Source of the DNA: Parelaphostrongylus tenuis
Lineage: Eukaryota > Nematoda > Chromadorea > Rhabditida > Metastrongylidae
DNA length: 64,000 nucleotides
NCBI GenBank assembly: GCA_019055375.1
Contig: JAHQIW010001483.1
Span: forward strand, 27,937 to 91,936
Reading direction: 5' to 3'
Each line of letters starts with the position of its first letter. Position 1 is the stretch's first letter. Shown here in pieces: positions 35,401-47,027 of this stretch. The notes under the pieces were generated by a model. The model saw only the letters and a program-made list of their open reading frames with translations. It was not told the origin of the DNA and searched no databases. Made by a program: the position numbers and the translations under genes.

Positions 35401-38400
35401 ACTGAAGACAAAGTTGAAGTCACAGCGAGCGCCAAGAGCGGTGGGCAAGCGACGGATCAGCGGATGTGAAGAGACGAAAACGTCGCAACGTTAGCCGAAA
35501 ATTTTTTTCAACAACCTCGCGTGGCTCAATCATTGAAAAGTATGTGATGATTCCAAGGTTTGTATTTAGCATTTCCACTTTTCCTTTGAAAGCGTTTTCA
35601 ACGAAATTTTGAATGAGAGCAAAAATTAAACGTTTATTCATGGAATGTCATTAGCACTTTCTATTATGTTTGTATAAACTAACTATCAATGTCCAAGCAT
35701 TATCTGAATAGGGAATTCTTTCATTTACAAAATCACAATAACCAGATGGCCAACGCTCTTCTCTCACCCACATATCTTGTATTTGTCACGTTGACTGCAC
35801 ACTGTGCTGCCAAACAAGTAGCACTAGATAGCAAGTTCATGCTCACTTCACTTTCCGAATTTACCTGCATTTGGTACCAAATTCTGTACCATGGAATTTT
35901 TCTTCGGAGTAATTATTCTCTTTTACACAACTGCACGGATTTTCCTAGCTTTGTCGTTCATGTTTTACGTCTTTGGAGTGTAATCGTTTCGATCGTTCAA
36001 TATTGTCGCGACGAAAGTGATTCGATATCGCCCTCATGAGTCATCAAGTCGTCTATCTGTCCGAGGTCGATAAATTGGTGCCAGACTTGTCTGGGAGGGC
36101 AACAGTACTGACTTGAACATCGACAAGCGACCGCGAGTCGTTGTGAAGACCGGACATGAATTAACTTACCTCGAATAATTCGTAAAAAAAGCGCTTTTTC
36201 AAATAGTTTATATAAGGGCTTTCGAGAAAAGGTTTACAATGCACAGTTGCATTTTAAAATGTATTTTTCTATGCAATGTGCAGTGTCTTTCTTGACAAAC
36301 AACTGAATGATTTATTTTTCACTAAGAAGCATTAGCGTTCTTCTTATTCCTCATAGCCTTATTGTAGTCTCTCCAGTCATGCTATTTATTAGTGCTCACA
36401 AAACTTCTTCACTGCTTATGAAATCTAGATTTCCATAAAAAAAAACTCGGCTTTGTAATTAGAGAGCTCGCGGAAGTCGGTTTACCGCACCGCGTGCCAT
36501 GCAAAAAAGTCATTTTATTACCAAATGTGGTATTGATCCAGTAATCATTGATCATTTTTGGCAGGATGTACTAACTTCCTGAGATTTCTGCCCTATTCTT
36601 CGTTCCACAAAATAAAAATTACGCTGCCTTGCAAATGCTTTGGAGGCTTCTAAAAATGGATCTAAGAGGTGATCTCTACCGCATCCGCCTGCTCTTCAAC
36701 CGAAACTGCGCTTTGATGAGGCAGAGAATGCCAGACTGCAAACTGCGAAGAAGATCAAGGAAGTGTTTGATGAGTTAGACGGTGTCGCGGTTTTGCCACG
36801 TCCCGCCTACCGTCCACATTGCGCTCCATGCGACTTTGGTCTATGCAGATCAATGCAACACTTCTTGAAAGGTCGCCGATTTGGATAGTTCGTTGATGTT
36901 GAAGAGGTATGTCAGGAGTTCTCTAATTGGAAGTTGATACTCCGACCAGATCCGAAACTTGGCGGACCGATGGGAGAAAGTCATAGGAAACGATGACCTT
37001 TATTTTGAAAATAGTTTTCATTGTTTTTGTTTGGAATTTATGCAGAAATTTTCAATTTTTTGCTTTCGAAGACGCTCTTTTCTCGTTTTTCTTTTTTTGT
37101 TTCCGTCAATGCTAGCAGTAGCAGCAGTGTGTCAGCGATGTCAGGAAAATAGCAGTTTGTAGCATGTTAACTGAATTTGAAAGTCTGCTTTCATCTGCAG
37201 AAGCTACGTACCACCATCAAACGGAGCAATGATAAGTGGGAATAGTGCAACATACACTCAATATCGAGGCAGTCAATTGATGCCTCCCATGCACTCGAGT
37301 GGTGTACTTCAACGAGTGTGTACGATGTTTTTGCTTCTATTTGCCAATTTCTCTTGTTAATTTTGTTAGTGCTATTGGCAACGCCGCGTTATCATTTAAC
37401 CGGTTGAGGACCACCGGATTCACAGACGTGTCTAGTCCCACCAACACCATACATGTCTGTTCTTTGTGATTTCACATATGCTCGAATCTTTGGCACACCA
37501 AATCACACCATATTCCGTGTAGTAATAGTATGATAGTGATAGTGATAAAAGCTATGTTGATAATAGTGATATCGATTGGGATGACAGTGGTAGTGATGAT
37601 AGTGATAATGAAAACAGTAATGGTGATGACAGTGATACTGATCATAGTGATAACGGCCGAAGTGATAGTGATGATAGTGATGGTAATCATAGTGATAGTA
37701 ATAGTGGTATAAATGATAGTGATAGTGACTAGTGATGACGATGATAGCAATAATAATAGCGATAATGATAGTGATGATAATGATAATGGTAATGATGATG
37801 ATGATGATAATGGTAGTTATCATTATTACCATCACTGTCACTATCACCATCACTATCATTACCATTATCATTATCACTACCACTACCACTGTCACTTTCA
37901 CTATCGTTATCACTATCATCATTATCACTATGATCACTATCACAATCACTATCACTATCACTGTTAAGTATTAGTGTTAGGGTTAAACGCACTGAAATAA
38001 TTTATGCGTTAATGATTCATAGTAGGACGATTTGTAGCCCAACTATATACGAAGTTTTATCAGTGTCACATACAAGAAACTGGTTCCAATAGAGCTACCG
38101 TTTCTACGGCGTTCATCATTGCTTGAACCAGCGGAGTTACCAGCTGTTTTATCCAGTGTTAAAGCACCATGAATAATCTATGAATGTGTAAATAATGCGT
38201 AAGAGTACCAGCGGAAAAACTACTTTACACTGATTTTATTACAACAATATCCATCATCATAATTTACTGCGTAAATCCCAGCACTTTTTGCATTGAATTT
38301 GTTCCTCTCATGCATCCTGCACAAAAGTCTTCGATTAGTCCATGTGTGCTTTCGGCTGCTGCTTAAGGATTTCCTCTTCCTTGTCAGTGACGTAAATACT

Positions 38401-40384
38401 TGTCGAGACGATTTTTTTTTTGCAGTCTCTGAGATTGCCGTGCCTGGCGTTTCCTTAGCGTGCTTTCCTAATTTGCGAAATTTTCACAACACATAGTTTT
38501 GTGGCCTGTGCAAATATTTTTGATCAGCTACATATAACTCTATTTGATATTCTCATTAATACACCTATTTGATTTGATTTTCAAACTCATTTCATTCAAA
38601 TTTTCAAAGCCTCTGTTGAAGTCCGTTTTATGATTTCTGTGGTTTCAGAATTATATGAAAGTCGCGACCAGGCAATCGAACACCTACTTATTTCTATCCG
38701 AGCTAATGGTAAGTTTTGAAATCGACTATACTATGTATTGTAGCGGTGTCTTGACACTATCTTCATTGCTATAGGTGAATTATGTTTATTAAAAATCTAG
38801 GTGGAGAGGGCTAAATCATGGTCACTATTATCTAATTCAAAGATGAAGCTGGCATACTCATTGGTACGCTAGTTTTCTTTTACTTTTTGGCAGATACTAG
38901 GTTAGTACTTACGTTCTTTTTTGTTCTTGCTTATGTTTCTTTCCACACCTATGATGGTTCATATAGAAGGTCAATATTTAACTCTTTCACGGCGGCCATT
39001 GATAGGAAGCAGTATCGCGCCTGTCGCTCGTGCGCAGTCGACCGTATGGGCCTTGCGATTAGAGCATGTAATCTTCACAGTAGGTGGTTTTGTGAAGAAT
39101 TAAGATTTTTCTCACCAACGAAAATTATTTTTCTGTCAGAAAAGGACGAAATTTCAAGAAAAAGTTTAGTTAGGGCATTTTTGGTTGAAATTTTGCTTAA
39201 ATTTCAAAGCATTTGTATTTCGCAATTTTTTCGCCGACGGCATAGTGCAACGGTATGGATATTCTATTCTTATTCTTGACAATAAAATGAATGCATTCAG
39301 ATAGTTGGGAAAATTCTTAGTCTTTTTCACTGGAACCGATTAGTGACAGAGGTCGTTGGCCAATTACAATCATGATGATTAACTTTAGATTCCCGGCTTG
39401 TCATCTCATTCTTCCTCGAATAGCGGTGTTGAAGAGTCTGTGAAGCATAGTGTACCTTCAGTATCCAATTCAATGAATATTGGTGGTGCCTGCCAGACTT
39501 CCAGCATTATGTTGCTTCAGCACATAATTGATTCATTCAATCACACAAGTACTATCACGGTATCACGCTTAGAAATTGGCGAAATCGACTTCATAGGCGT
39601 TGTTACATATTAAAAACAAACTTTCATCGAATCTCGGCATTTCCAAATAATTATTCATTGTCGATTAGGCATGTGGTTATGGTTGGTAAAAACTATTATT
39701 CGGCTAAGATTTCGACGCTTTTCGTTGTATACCCAGGGATACTGAGTGATGTCCACGATTCTTACGTTACACAATACTTTGAGCAAAGCCAATAGGAATC
39801 TGTGAACACTGATTTTTTCAAAGTTTTCTCAAACATTCCATATTGCTTACTTGGACGCTTGGACGGTCCGTCTTCACGAGATGTGCGAATTTTCCCAAAA
39901 TTTCCAATAGCTTTTCTTTGCGCAGTTATCGTGCATGGCGGCTCTTATCGAGCAGGGCGGCTGGTGCGAGTCTAATAGCGGATCTGTAAAATGTAGACAG
40001 CCGATTTAAATTTCTTAGGGACACATCCGCCCAACTTAAGCGGCCGTCCTTGGAGTGGATGTGTTCTCGGGATGTTCACTCAGAACCAATCAGTTCAATT
40101 TATCCGTCATTGGGCCATTGGTTTTTTAGCAATATATTTGTAGTCCCATATTCTTTTCTCTCCTTTGAGTTTTTGTAGCACCTTCTCTGATTTACTGATA
40201 CTTTGCGGCAATTAAAACTATGACCAACGCTAAAATCTAAACGATACTTTCTTTTTAGTCGCACCACTACGGTTCTTTTCGGCTTCACTTGTGTAGATCA
40301 AATTACGGATCGTCGTCGCATACTGGCTGCACCCTAGATCAGTCATCGCCTCACTCATATTTTGAAATGGAAAGTGATGATTAG
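32471..40384 (+). CDS. Candidate gene 1, multi-exon, unknown product, spans the palindrome edge
   Basis: Exon-like segments with splice motifs: 32471-32574 (KKSLKTASTGLISKGFLEQK), 32724-32844 (FLNAFGKGAIDSSQKSRSHQ), 33479-33528 (EIFSQPQEPIIMRHVV), 33949-33986 (FYAQTAPLPKSC), 35305-35334 (DNHYHHQPP), 37201-37315 (SYVPPSNGAMISGNSATYTQ), 38649-38708, 39389-39559 (IPGLSSHSSSNSGVEESVKH), 39926-39985 (CMAALIEQGGWCESNSGS) and 40259-40384, ending HSYFEMESDD and TAG. Phases agree for 33479 to 33949 to 35305, and for 37201 to 38649 to 39389 to 39926 to 40259 (all phase 0). They do not agree between 35305 and 37201, so an exon is missing or a call is wrong there. The last introns have good sites (TTTTCTTTGCGCAG, ACTTTCTTTTTAG, G|GTAAGT). 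The product is rich in Ser, Gln and His and resembles no family I can name. The first exons lie in the right arm and the last five outside it. Confidence 0.4.
35960..36180 (+). mobile_element. SINE-1 copy crossing the visible end of the right arm
   Basis: B-box-like GTGATTCGATATCGCC, then CTCATGAGTCATCAAG and GAGGTCGATAAATTGGTGCCAG, GTCTGGGAGGGCAACAG, and GAGTCGTTGTGAAGACC. It accounts for the 3' end of the 116-codon frame 35689-36039, which is therefore unlikely to be a gene. Confidence 0.65.
36180..36650. other. Single-copy stretch, nothing recognised
   Basis: Lies between the SINE and the mariner remnant. I see no splice-bounded open segment or repeat. Confidence 0.3.
36650..37030 (+). 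mobile_element. mariner transposase C-terminal remnant
   Basis: From about 36703 the frame reads KLRFDEAENARLQ, VFDELDGVAVLPRPAYRPH and CAPCDFGLCRSMQHFLKGRR, the region around the third catalytic Asp of the D,D34D triad (here in CDF), followed by an in-frame TAG. The reading resumes as VDVEEVCQEF and, after a shift near 36943, as DQIRNLADRWEKVIGNDDLY. That tail is characteristic of mariner-type transposases. The N-terminal HTH and the first two Asp are absent. It lies between exon-like segments of candidate gene 1, so it would be intronic. Confidence 0.8.
37517..37970. repeat. GTGATA-type simple repeat that switches strand
   Basis: From 37517 to about 37810 the plus strand is a run of imperfect GTGATA/ATGATA units. 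From about 37815 to 37970 it is a run of the complementary ACTATC/ATTATC units. The turn is at GATGATAATGGTAGTTATCATTATTACC. The two halves can form a long imperfect hairpin. The long open frames here (Val/Ile/Met or His/Tyr or Asp/Ser repeats) are by-products of the repeat. Confidence 0.95.
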
Positions 40385-40758
40385 CGTGGTTCATTCACGA
40401 CTATTCCGCCATCGCCTCCACCGATGCCTGGACAAACCTCTTCCTCATTACGTCATCATGTGGCCTTCATTTGACAGGCCAAGCATGAGGACTTTCAAGG
40501 CGCTGACAAAGTCCCTCATTAATGCTACATTTTCCCTAATATGTACATTGAAAGGCGGCAGAGTTACTAAACCGGCTGTGTTGTTATGTATATAATTAGG
40601 TTCTTTCCTGCGTCCTGAGGGGATTTTACATTCCTGATATCTTATGTTTTCTCTACACTTTTCTATGCACTCTTCCAAATTTTATTCGGGATATTCAGCT
40701 CTTCTGTGTGGAAGTATATGTACTCATCCTTTGTGTAATCATACTGCTTTTAGCATTC

Positions 40759-40764
40759 AATAAA
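40759..40764 (+). promoter_or_regulatory. Polyadenylation signal AATAAA for candidate gene 1
   Basis: A canonical hexamer 375 bp beyond the TAG of candidate gene 1, followed by a GT-rich stretch (GTGGTGTGT). Such hexamers occur by chance in AT-rich DNA, so this is support and not proof. Confidence 0.35.
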
Positions 40765-40799
40765 GTGTAATAACAATGCTGTGGTGTGTATTTATTTAG

Positions 40800-41980
40800 T
40801 GAAAATTGTCAAGTAATATGAAAAGCTCTGCACCTCAGACGGGTGTTGAACGTAATTTTCCTGTTTTTCTTCTAACTCTTTTTCATTGTAATAAGTTATG
40901 CAGTGGATATAACCATATAAATTCCTTTTTCACATCATTATGGTGAGTTGTAAAGAATCATATTGCAATATTAAACGGTGTTGCTTGAATAAGGGCAAAC
41001 TATTACTGATCGCTAATTGTATAAATTGTTGATTGTTAGATAAATTTTTCAAGTGGAAGATATAGAACGTCTGCAGTTACATGTCGTCCCGTTGATTATC
41101 GAGTGACGCAAGTGTGTAGCGCGGAAGCTATGTAGCATGCACGTTTAGACCATGGTCGCACCACGTTTTAGAAAATCGTGGAGTTGTACATCCTTCTTCT
41201 AAGCTTCCCATAAAAAAATCTGATTATCGAATAGGTGGTTCTGTTGTGGTACGCTTGGCATCTTAAGAATCTAGCCGGCAGCGGCTCTTATCCATGGATT
41301 ACCGTTAAAACTCAGTACACATCCAATCAGTCTTATTTTCGATAGCCTATCTCTCACAACAACCGGACAGAGATGCCGTCATTGAGGAAGATTTGTGATA
41401 TGTGCATATAAATAAGCATAATGTTGAAATAATGCTGAAGAATTGTCGATCGGTCTGATTTGAAAGCAGGATTGTTGCTTGACTAACCATTCATGGCATG
41501 CAAAGAGGCTGGCTAGTGATTCTAAAACAGCGTTAGCCAACGTGGTTGCTGAATTCCTGTGTTCATATCAAATACATTATAACAAAGTAACAATAAGACA
41601 GCAGTCAAATGCTCATATACATGATGACTGCATTAGAAATAGCGGAAGGCATAAGGCAGGATAAAACCATAGAAACGATAAGCGAAATAACTGTAACGTG
41701 CATAGGAAGATGAAGTACGAAAGCACATGATCAATAGGGACCTATGAACTACGTGAATAGTGATAATGCGATGGGCAACGTGTAACGAGTTGCCTCAACA
41801 CTATCGGTATGAGGAAAAGTGATATGTGGAATGAGACACAATAACACTGTCTCGTGGAAAAAGGAAGTTGTGGTCACCGGTTACAACACAGTGAAGAGCA
41901 GGCTCTTCACTGTGTGCGTTGTACAGTAGAAAGGCGAGAAATTCGTAGATGACGAGGGCGAATATGAGCGTCGAAGTCCA
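40800..41980. other. Intergenic stretch, nothing recognised
   Basis: Contains only short frames without splice context. A weak B-box-like CAGACGGGTGTTGAACG lies near 40838. Confidence 0.35.
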
Positions 41981-41984
41981 AGAA

Positions 41985-43600
41985 CTTTTCAAAACGAAAA
42001 GCGCCGACGTAAATATGGGATTGCCTCAATATTCCTTTCGTAATGCGGTTTCCTCAGTTTTTTCTTCATTCTCAAAACGGATTATTGCCAGTAGACTGCG
42101 ATTTGAGCCAGGCATTACTACTGATCGAACTCTTAGGAGGCACTCATCTTTACGATTCATGGAGCGATTTTTGGAATGGATCCAAAACGCCTGGAGGGCT
42201 TTGCCCGTCGAGGTCTTGCGTTCTTGCTCAAGGATAATTACTTTTACATCAAAATCATCCTCCTCATGTATCTGTGTCCTGTGCGTACCTGGTGGGGTAT
42301 TTGGTATAGTTACGTTTACCGGCTAGGTGATCTTTTATGCGGACAAAGAGTAGCCTACCCGTTTCGCCAATGCACTCGCTGTCGTACGCCTTGCAAGAGA
42401 TTGAGTAAACTGTACCCATACTCATGCAGTCACCGCCTTTACCGTTAAGGTAAATTATGCACTTTTTTGTATATAGAAGATCGTATAAGCGATTGCGGGC
42501 TAATTGGCGCTTAAGATTATTAGGCGATCGAGACCATTGCTAACCCTCTCTTCTGTGCGAAGTAGTTTTCTAGACCATTTTAAGACCGAGCAGTTTAGGC
42601 ACTCTTTCAGGAGAACCATCAGCTGTTGAATAGACAAGCCGTACATGTTTATTGCTCCGTGGTGTTGACCGTTGAGTTCGCGAATGGCTTGTAATGCGGA
42701 GTCATTCAACACGTTCGTATAAAGGTAGTGGACGTAGAAGAACTCCATTACGCAGGAGCTGTTGGGACGTGCGTTCCTTAGATTGTCCGAGAACAATTGA
42801 GTGTTGGTGAGTTGGGCTGGAATGTGACCTAACAACTGGGGTACTATTAGAGTAAGAAACCATCCTATTCTATCCGTAGATCCGTCTGCACAGCTGATTA
42901 TGGATCTAACCCACGCACCAGCTCATGGATTTTTATGTGCAAATATAAGACAAGACACGTTGGTAAGTTAACTATTAAATGAGAAATAAAAGATAATTTC
43001 AAACCAGCTGCTATTGCTACTCTGATCCACTCATAATTTAACGTTTGGTATTGCTTTTTAGACTTTTTTTAGAAGACGGTCGATAGAGTGTGGCATCGTT
43101 AAGATGTTTTTCTTTATATCAATGTCTAACTGAGAACGAATTACCACAAACTCACCCCCTTATTACTAGCGGAAAGTCTAATGTTTTTGGAAGCTATCAT
43201 CTCCCGCACCTCCCGCATTCAGCATTGTCGTGCTTTTGTGATGCTGAAGCGGAACTTCTTCCGTGATAGTGACTGAGAATTTCAAAGGTCTCATTAACAA
43301 ATATCCGAAATTTCATATCTATTCCGTTGTTAGTGCTTTGCTGTTTATAAAACCGCCGAGGAAATAATGGTAAAGGTAATGCCCCCGTTTGCTGTTGTTC
43401 ACTCTTAATATGTTCTTCGTCATAAGCCTTTTTACGGAGTCTGTCTCAAAGCTCATGCAAACTGCATGCGACCTTACGCAAGGATACCTTAGAAAGGAGC
43501 TGAGATGGTGAAAAACTGGGAAAATTTGTGAAGTATTATTGCAAGCGAATATTACTATAACGGTGTATTGCAGCAGTCGATCAAACATTCTACAGTAATC
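41985..43600 (-). mobile_element. Degenerate Penelope-like element with GIY-YIG domain
   Basis: Reading right to left on the minus strand: an N-terminal block DMKFRIFVNETFEILSHY (near 43320) and a worn TLYRPSS-like end (near 43070); then, from about 42835, an RT segment with YTNVLNDSALQAIRELNGQ (RT motif A region, its first Asp lost), HHGAINMYGLSIQQLMVLLK and CLNCSVLKW; then a GIY-YIG nuclease with VYSISCKAYDSECIGETGRL, LFVRIKDHLAGK, and after one shift DDFDVKVIILEQERKTSTGK with ALQAFWI. The order RT then C-terminal GIY-YIG defines Penelope-like elements. The RT segment between CLNCSVLKW and GIY-YIG is largely deleted, so the copy is dead. Confidence 0.8.
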
Positions 43601-43979
43601 ATCTTCACATATTTCATGAGCGCAGTGATCCGGTGAAATGAGTCGTACTTCTCCGCTTAAGCACTCTATGTGCCGAACATAAGGGGTCTGGCATTAATCA
43701 ATTACTGAGCATTAGCCCGGGATGGTTAATAGAGGTAGAATTTTGAGAATCATTGAAGAACGTGAAATTGTTATCTGTGGGAGAGCCAGGAGCTGCATTC
43801 TATTCGAGTGACGTCATGTACGCGCGGAGCCCAGCACACCTTAAAATCGTCTCCTCATCTCGCCATTGTCGTCCATGGCGGTGGTCGCATTCGAACATAG
43901 CCACTGGCCCGAGTTTCATACCGTAGTTTGTAAAATATCGGCAGATACGAATGCAGCTGATGCAAATATAAATGTGAAT

Positions 43980-46905
43980 CACCTGTATCACCTGTCGCCC
44001 CGTTGATCGTTAAGTGACTTGAGCGAGTACCAGAAACTTTTCCATTTTTCCCTATCACGCACAAGAGCAGCCCAGTAGGTCCTCCTCGCTCTAGGAATTC
44101 GCTGAGCATCATATCTTTCTTCTATCGCTTTCGTAAGAAATCGTAAAGAAATCGGACTATCGGGTCAGTGGTCTTCCCTTAGAGCGCTTGACGTCCCGAG
44201 GAATCCAGTCGGTAACGGCTCTCGTCCATCGGTTGTCGATGAAGCGCATCACCTGTCCGGCCCACCTTATTTTCGATATCCTGACGTGTAGAACGGAGTC
44301 TCTGATTTTCGATCGTTGACGAAGGTCGCAACTTCGGATCCTTTCTTTCATTTGCAGGATACGGGGTACTCCTACTTTCGACCTTTCGACTGCGCGTTTG
44401 ATAACGCCAACTGATTTTTTATCTTGCTTACGTAGCGACCAGGTTTCTGCTGCATACGTTAGGGCAGGGGCAATTGCAGAGTAGAAAAGGTGGGCACGAA
44501 GTCGGATGTTCTTTGTCCTCTTCACTACATCTTCGATGCTCTTAAACGTTCCCCAAGCCGCTCGTTCCCTCCTGCTCAACTCTGGAGCTAGGTCATTCAT
44601 CATGTAGATTTCACTACCCAGATAGAAGTAACTGGAGCTCGTAGATGAGAAAAATATCGTCAGCAAAGCGAAGATGGTTTGAGTAATCGACCGTCAATTT
44701 TCACTCCCATATCGTCCCATGCTAATGTTCGCATGACGCTTTGTAGGGTGGTAGTGAATAGTTTCGGCAAAAATGTGTCGCCTTGTCGAACACCTCTTCT
44801 TACGTCAATGCTGATATCGTTGTAGAATAGAAAATTTTTTTTGTGTAATCTTTACAAAGCTCACGAAGGATCATTATGCACCGAGTAGAGAGGCCCTGAT
44901 TATCCAGGGCCCCTATAACCGCTTCTGTTTCCACTGAATCAAAAGCTTTCTTCAGATCAAAGAAAGTGAGACAGAGTGGTTGTTTGTACTCCAGTCGAGG
45001 CTTCAGTGAGTCTTGTGACCGTGTGGATGTGGTCTATGGTACTAAATCCTTTCCGGAACCCTCCTTGTTCGCATGGCTGTCCTTCGTCCAGTGGTCTGTC
45101 AATTCTATTTAAGATGACTCGAGTAAAGAATTTATAGACAACGGACAGCAAGCAGACTGGGCGATAATTGCCTATGTCGTGAGGTCTCCCTTTTTGAACA
45201 ACAATACGGTCTTGCTGGTTTTCCACTGAATAGCGACCTTCCATTTTGACTGGTAGCGAGTGAATAGCCGAGCCAGGGTGTTGATGAGAACTGGCGGCAA
45301 GTTCTTCAGGTGTTCTGGTCTAATCCTGTCTGGACCGGGTGTTGTTCTGTTCTTCAACGACGATATAGCATGCCGGATTCTGGCACGGAGAACCGGTGAA
45401 ACAGCATACTCGTCCTCTTTCAATTTATATGACGGTAAGAGGACATGGCTAGCGAAGAGATTCCAGTAGTATCGCTGGAAGACTTTTTCCATAGCCCTTC
45501 TGGAAAGCTGAAAGTGTCCCGTTAGGACATCGGAGTGCAATCATCTTGGTCTTATAGTTGGCGAAGCCTCGCTGGGCTTTGCAAATGCTCTTCCTTGCTT
45601 TTGCAGCTTCTGCCATAGCTGCTGCTTTTCCCTCTTAAAGCCGTTCTTTTATCTCTTCTCTGCAGCGTTTTCGCAAATTTGGATTCAAGGTTTCGGTTGC
45701 CTGTAGCGCGTGCGATTCCACGTTAACGTTTCAGCTCGAGTAGCTGCGGAGACAAGCGTCTCTTCGTGACCTTAGGACTCTCGACTTTCATAGCGCTAAC
45801 GTGAAGACATGCAAAGAGTCGATCGTATTTTTCGTCGATATTGTCGACAGCGATATCTTCCCAAGGTAATGATTTGAATACATCCCAGTTTATGGTAGTT
45901 CTGGGACTTCGTTTTCTGACCTTAGCGGCTTTCTCTCCTCTCCTCGGAAAACGGAACGTTGCGCGAGGAGGCGATGGTCTCATCCCGTGTAGAACTTAGA
46001 AACAACAGCGACATCGGTCAGGCAAGACCTTCGATTTACTAGGATGTGGTCTATTTCGTTATGTTAGTATCCATTGAGTGACTTCCACCGCCATCGCTGA
46101 GAAAGAGGCTTTTGGAATTGCGAGTTACCATGAATGGTTTGGCTCTTCATGATAAACTTAGATAGCCTTCTCCTTGTTCATTCCATTCTAATCTGTGAAT
46201 TCAACGTGACGTTCTTCACACGTTCTTCTAGGTCCAATTTTTGCGTTAGAATTTCCGACAATGACCTTTGAGAATGTACGATATTTTTTAGAAATTTTTT
46301 CTAGATCTATTTAGAACGCTTCGACTTCGTCTTCGTCATAGCTTGATGCAGGGTGCGTAAGCAACGAAGATGGTCAAAGCCATCACAGGACTATCTTTTC
46401 AACCGCAATCGTTCGATACGAGTTGTGAGTTGTTCAAACAAATCAATGCTCTCAGTCAAATTCGATTTGACGAGAACGCCAACGCCGCGGACACTTCTGC
46501 GCTCGCATTTTCCAAGGAACAGTTCTTCTCCGGTGTAATAAACATCGCAAAAAAGATGTCGTCTTCTCGTCTCAGCCAGGTCAGTAACGTCTTTTATTCT
46601 TCGTGCTTGAATCAATAGATCATCTATAGTGGATTTGCAAGCAAGTACTGCTGCATTGTAAGTACAGATAGTCAGTTTAGTCCGTTTCGATTTTAGCATC
46701 CTAGTTTGGCCCTAAGGTTATATGAGCCTCTCGGTACTCGTTCTTCCTAGCGGTGCCATATCAAGAGGCTTTTTCGAGGTTAGAAAATAGGGTTCATTTT
46801 TACTGCTGTTTGGAGAGCTTTCTGTACCCAACGTATAGCTTGGTAGGCTCCAAATGAGGGCTGGGTGGTCACGAGTGACGGATATGTGAGGAAGCACTCC
46901 ACTGC
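43980..46905 (-). mobile_element. RTE-type LINE, nearly full length, frameshifted
   Basis: On the minus strand, from right to left: a 5' region (46905-46720), an apurinic-type endonuclease start (LTICTYNAAVLACKSTIDDL, TRRRHLFCDVYYTGEELFLG, RRSVRGVGVLVKSNL), a linker (45983-45723), RT N-terminal blocks (RTTPGPDRIRPEHLKNLPPV, QWKTSKTVLLFKKGDL, IGNYRPVCLLSVVYKFFTRV, CEQGGFRKGFSTIDHI), RGVRQGDT and WDDMGVKIDGR, an intact FADD active site at 44656-44667 just after a shift, and the C-terminal region (LSRRERAAWGTFKSIEDVVK, IRWAGQVMRF, GRPLTR). Frames break at several points (near 46390, 45720, 45170, 44960, 44680 and 44150), so it cannot make one protein. Length of about 2.9 kb is normal for the family. 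It lies between candidate genes 1 and 2, antisense to them. Confidence 0.9.
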
Positions 46906-47027
46906 TCATGCATAAACATCTATATTATGATAACACTGCGATAAAGGCGGCAAAACATGTCAACTACTTATGTCCAATGACTGTCGGTCTGACTGACTTC
47001 AATACCAACATGTGTTACAAAGAGAGC

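Larger units (their letters stand above)
19670..36066. repeat. Right arm of giant inverted repeat (palindrome)
   Basis: Reverse complement of 1-16388, 16397 bp long, nine bases longer than the visible left arm through small indels. Features mirror those of the left arm. The right limit given here is only where the left arm runs off the window. Whether homology continues past 36066 cannot be judged from this sequence. Confidence 0.97.

Noticed and set aside
35689..36039. 116-codon ATG-initiated frame, present in both arms
   Set aside because: Its 3' part is SINE-1 sequence and the rest has no recognisable motif or splice context.
1..36066. Interpretation of the palindrome as a giant DNA transposon with 16 kb terminal repeats
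   Set aside because: No transposase, integrase or polymerase, and no defined termini; the arms contain ordinary host-genome repeats and exon-like sequence.
37972..37986. Telomere-like TTAGGG next to the simple repeat
   Set aside because: A single unit, and nematode telomeres use TTAGGC; no tandem array.
37472..37992. Several long frames of Ile/Val/Met, His/Tyr or Asp/Ser repeats on both strands
   Set aside because: They are translations of the GTGATA-type simple repeat, which is free of stops in most frames.
38887..39279. 130-codon plus-strand frame
   Set aside because: Starts with TTG, shows no motif, and lies within an intron of the better supported exon chain of candidate gene 1.
41949..42448. 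Overlapping plus-strand frames of 125, 64 and 90 codons
   Set aside because: They are antisense shadows of the Penelope GIY-YIG region, which reads clearly on the minus strand.
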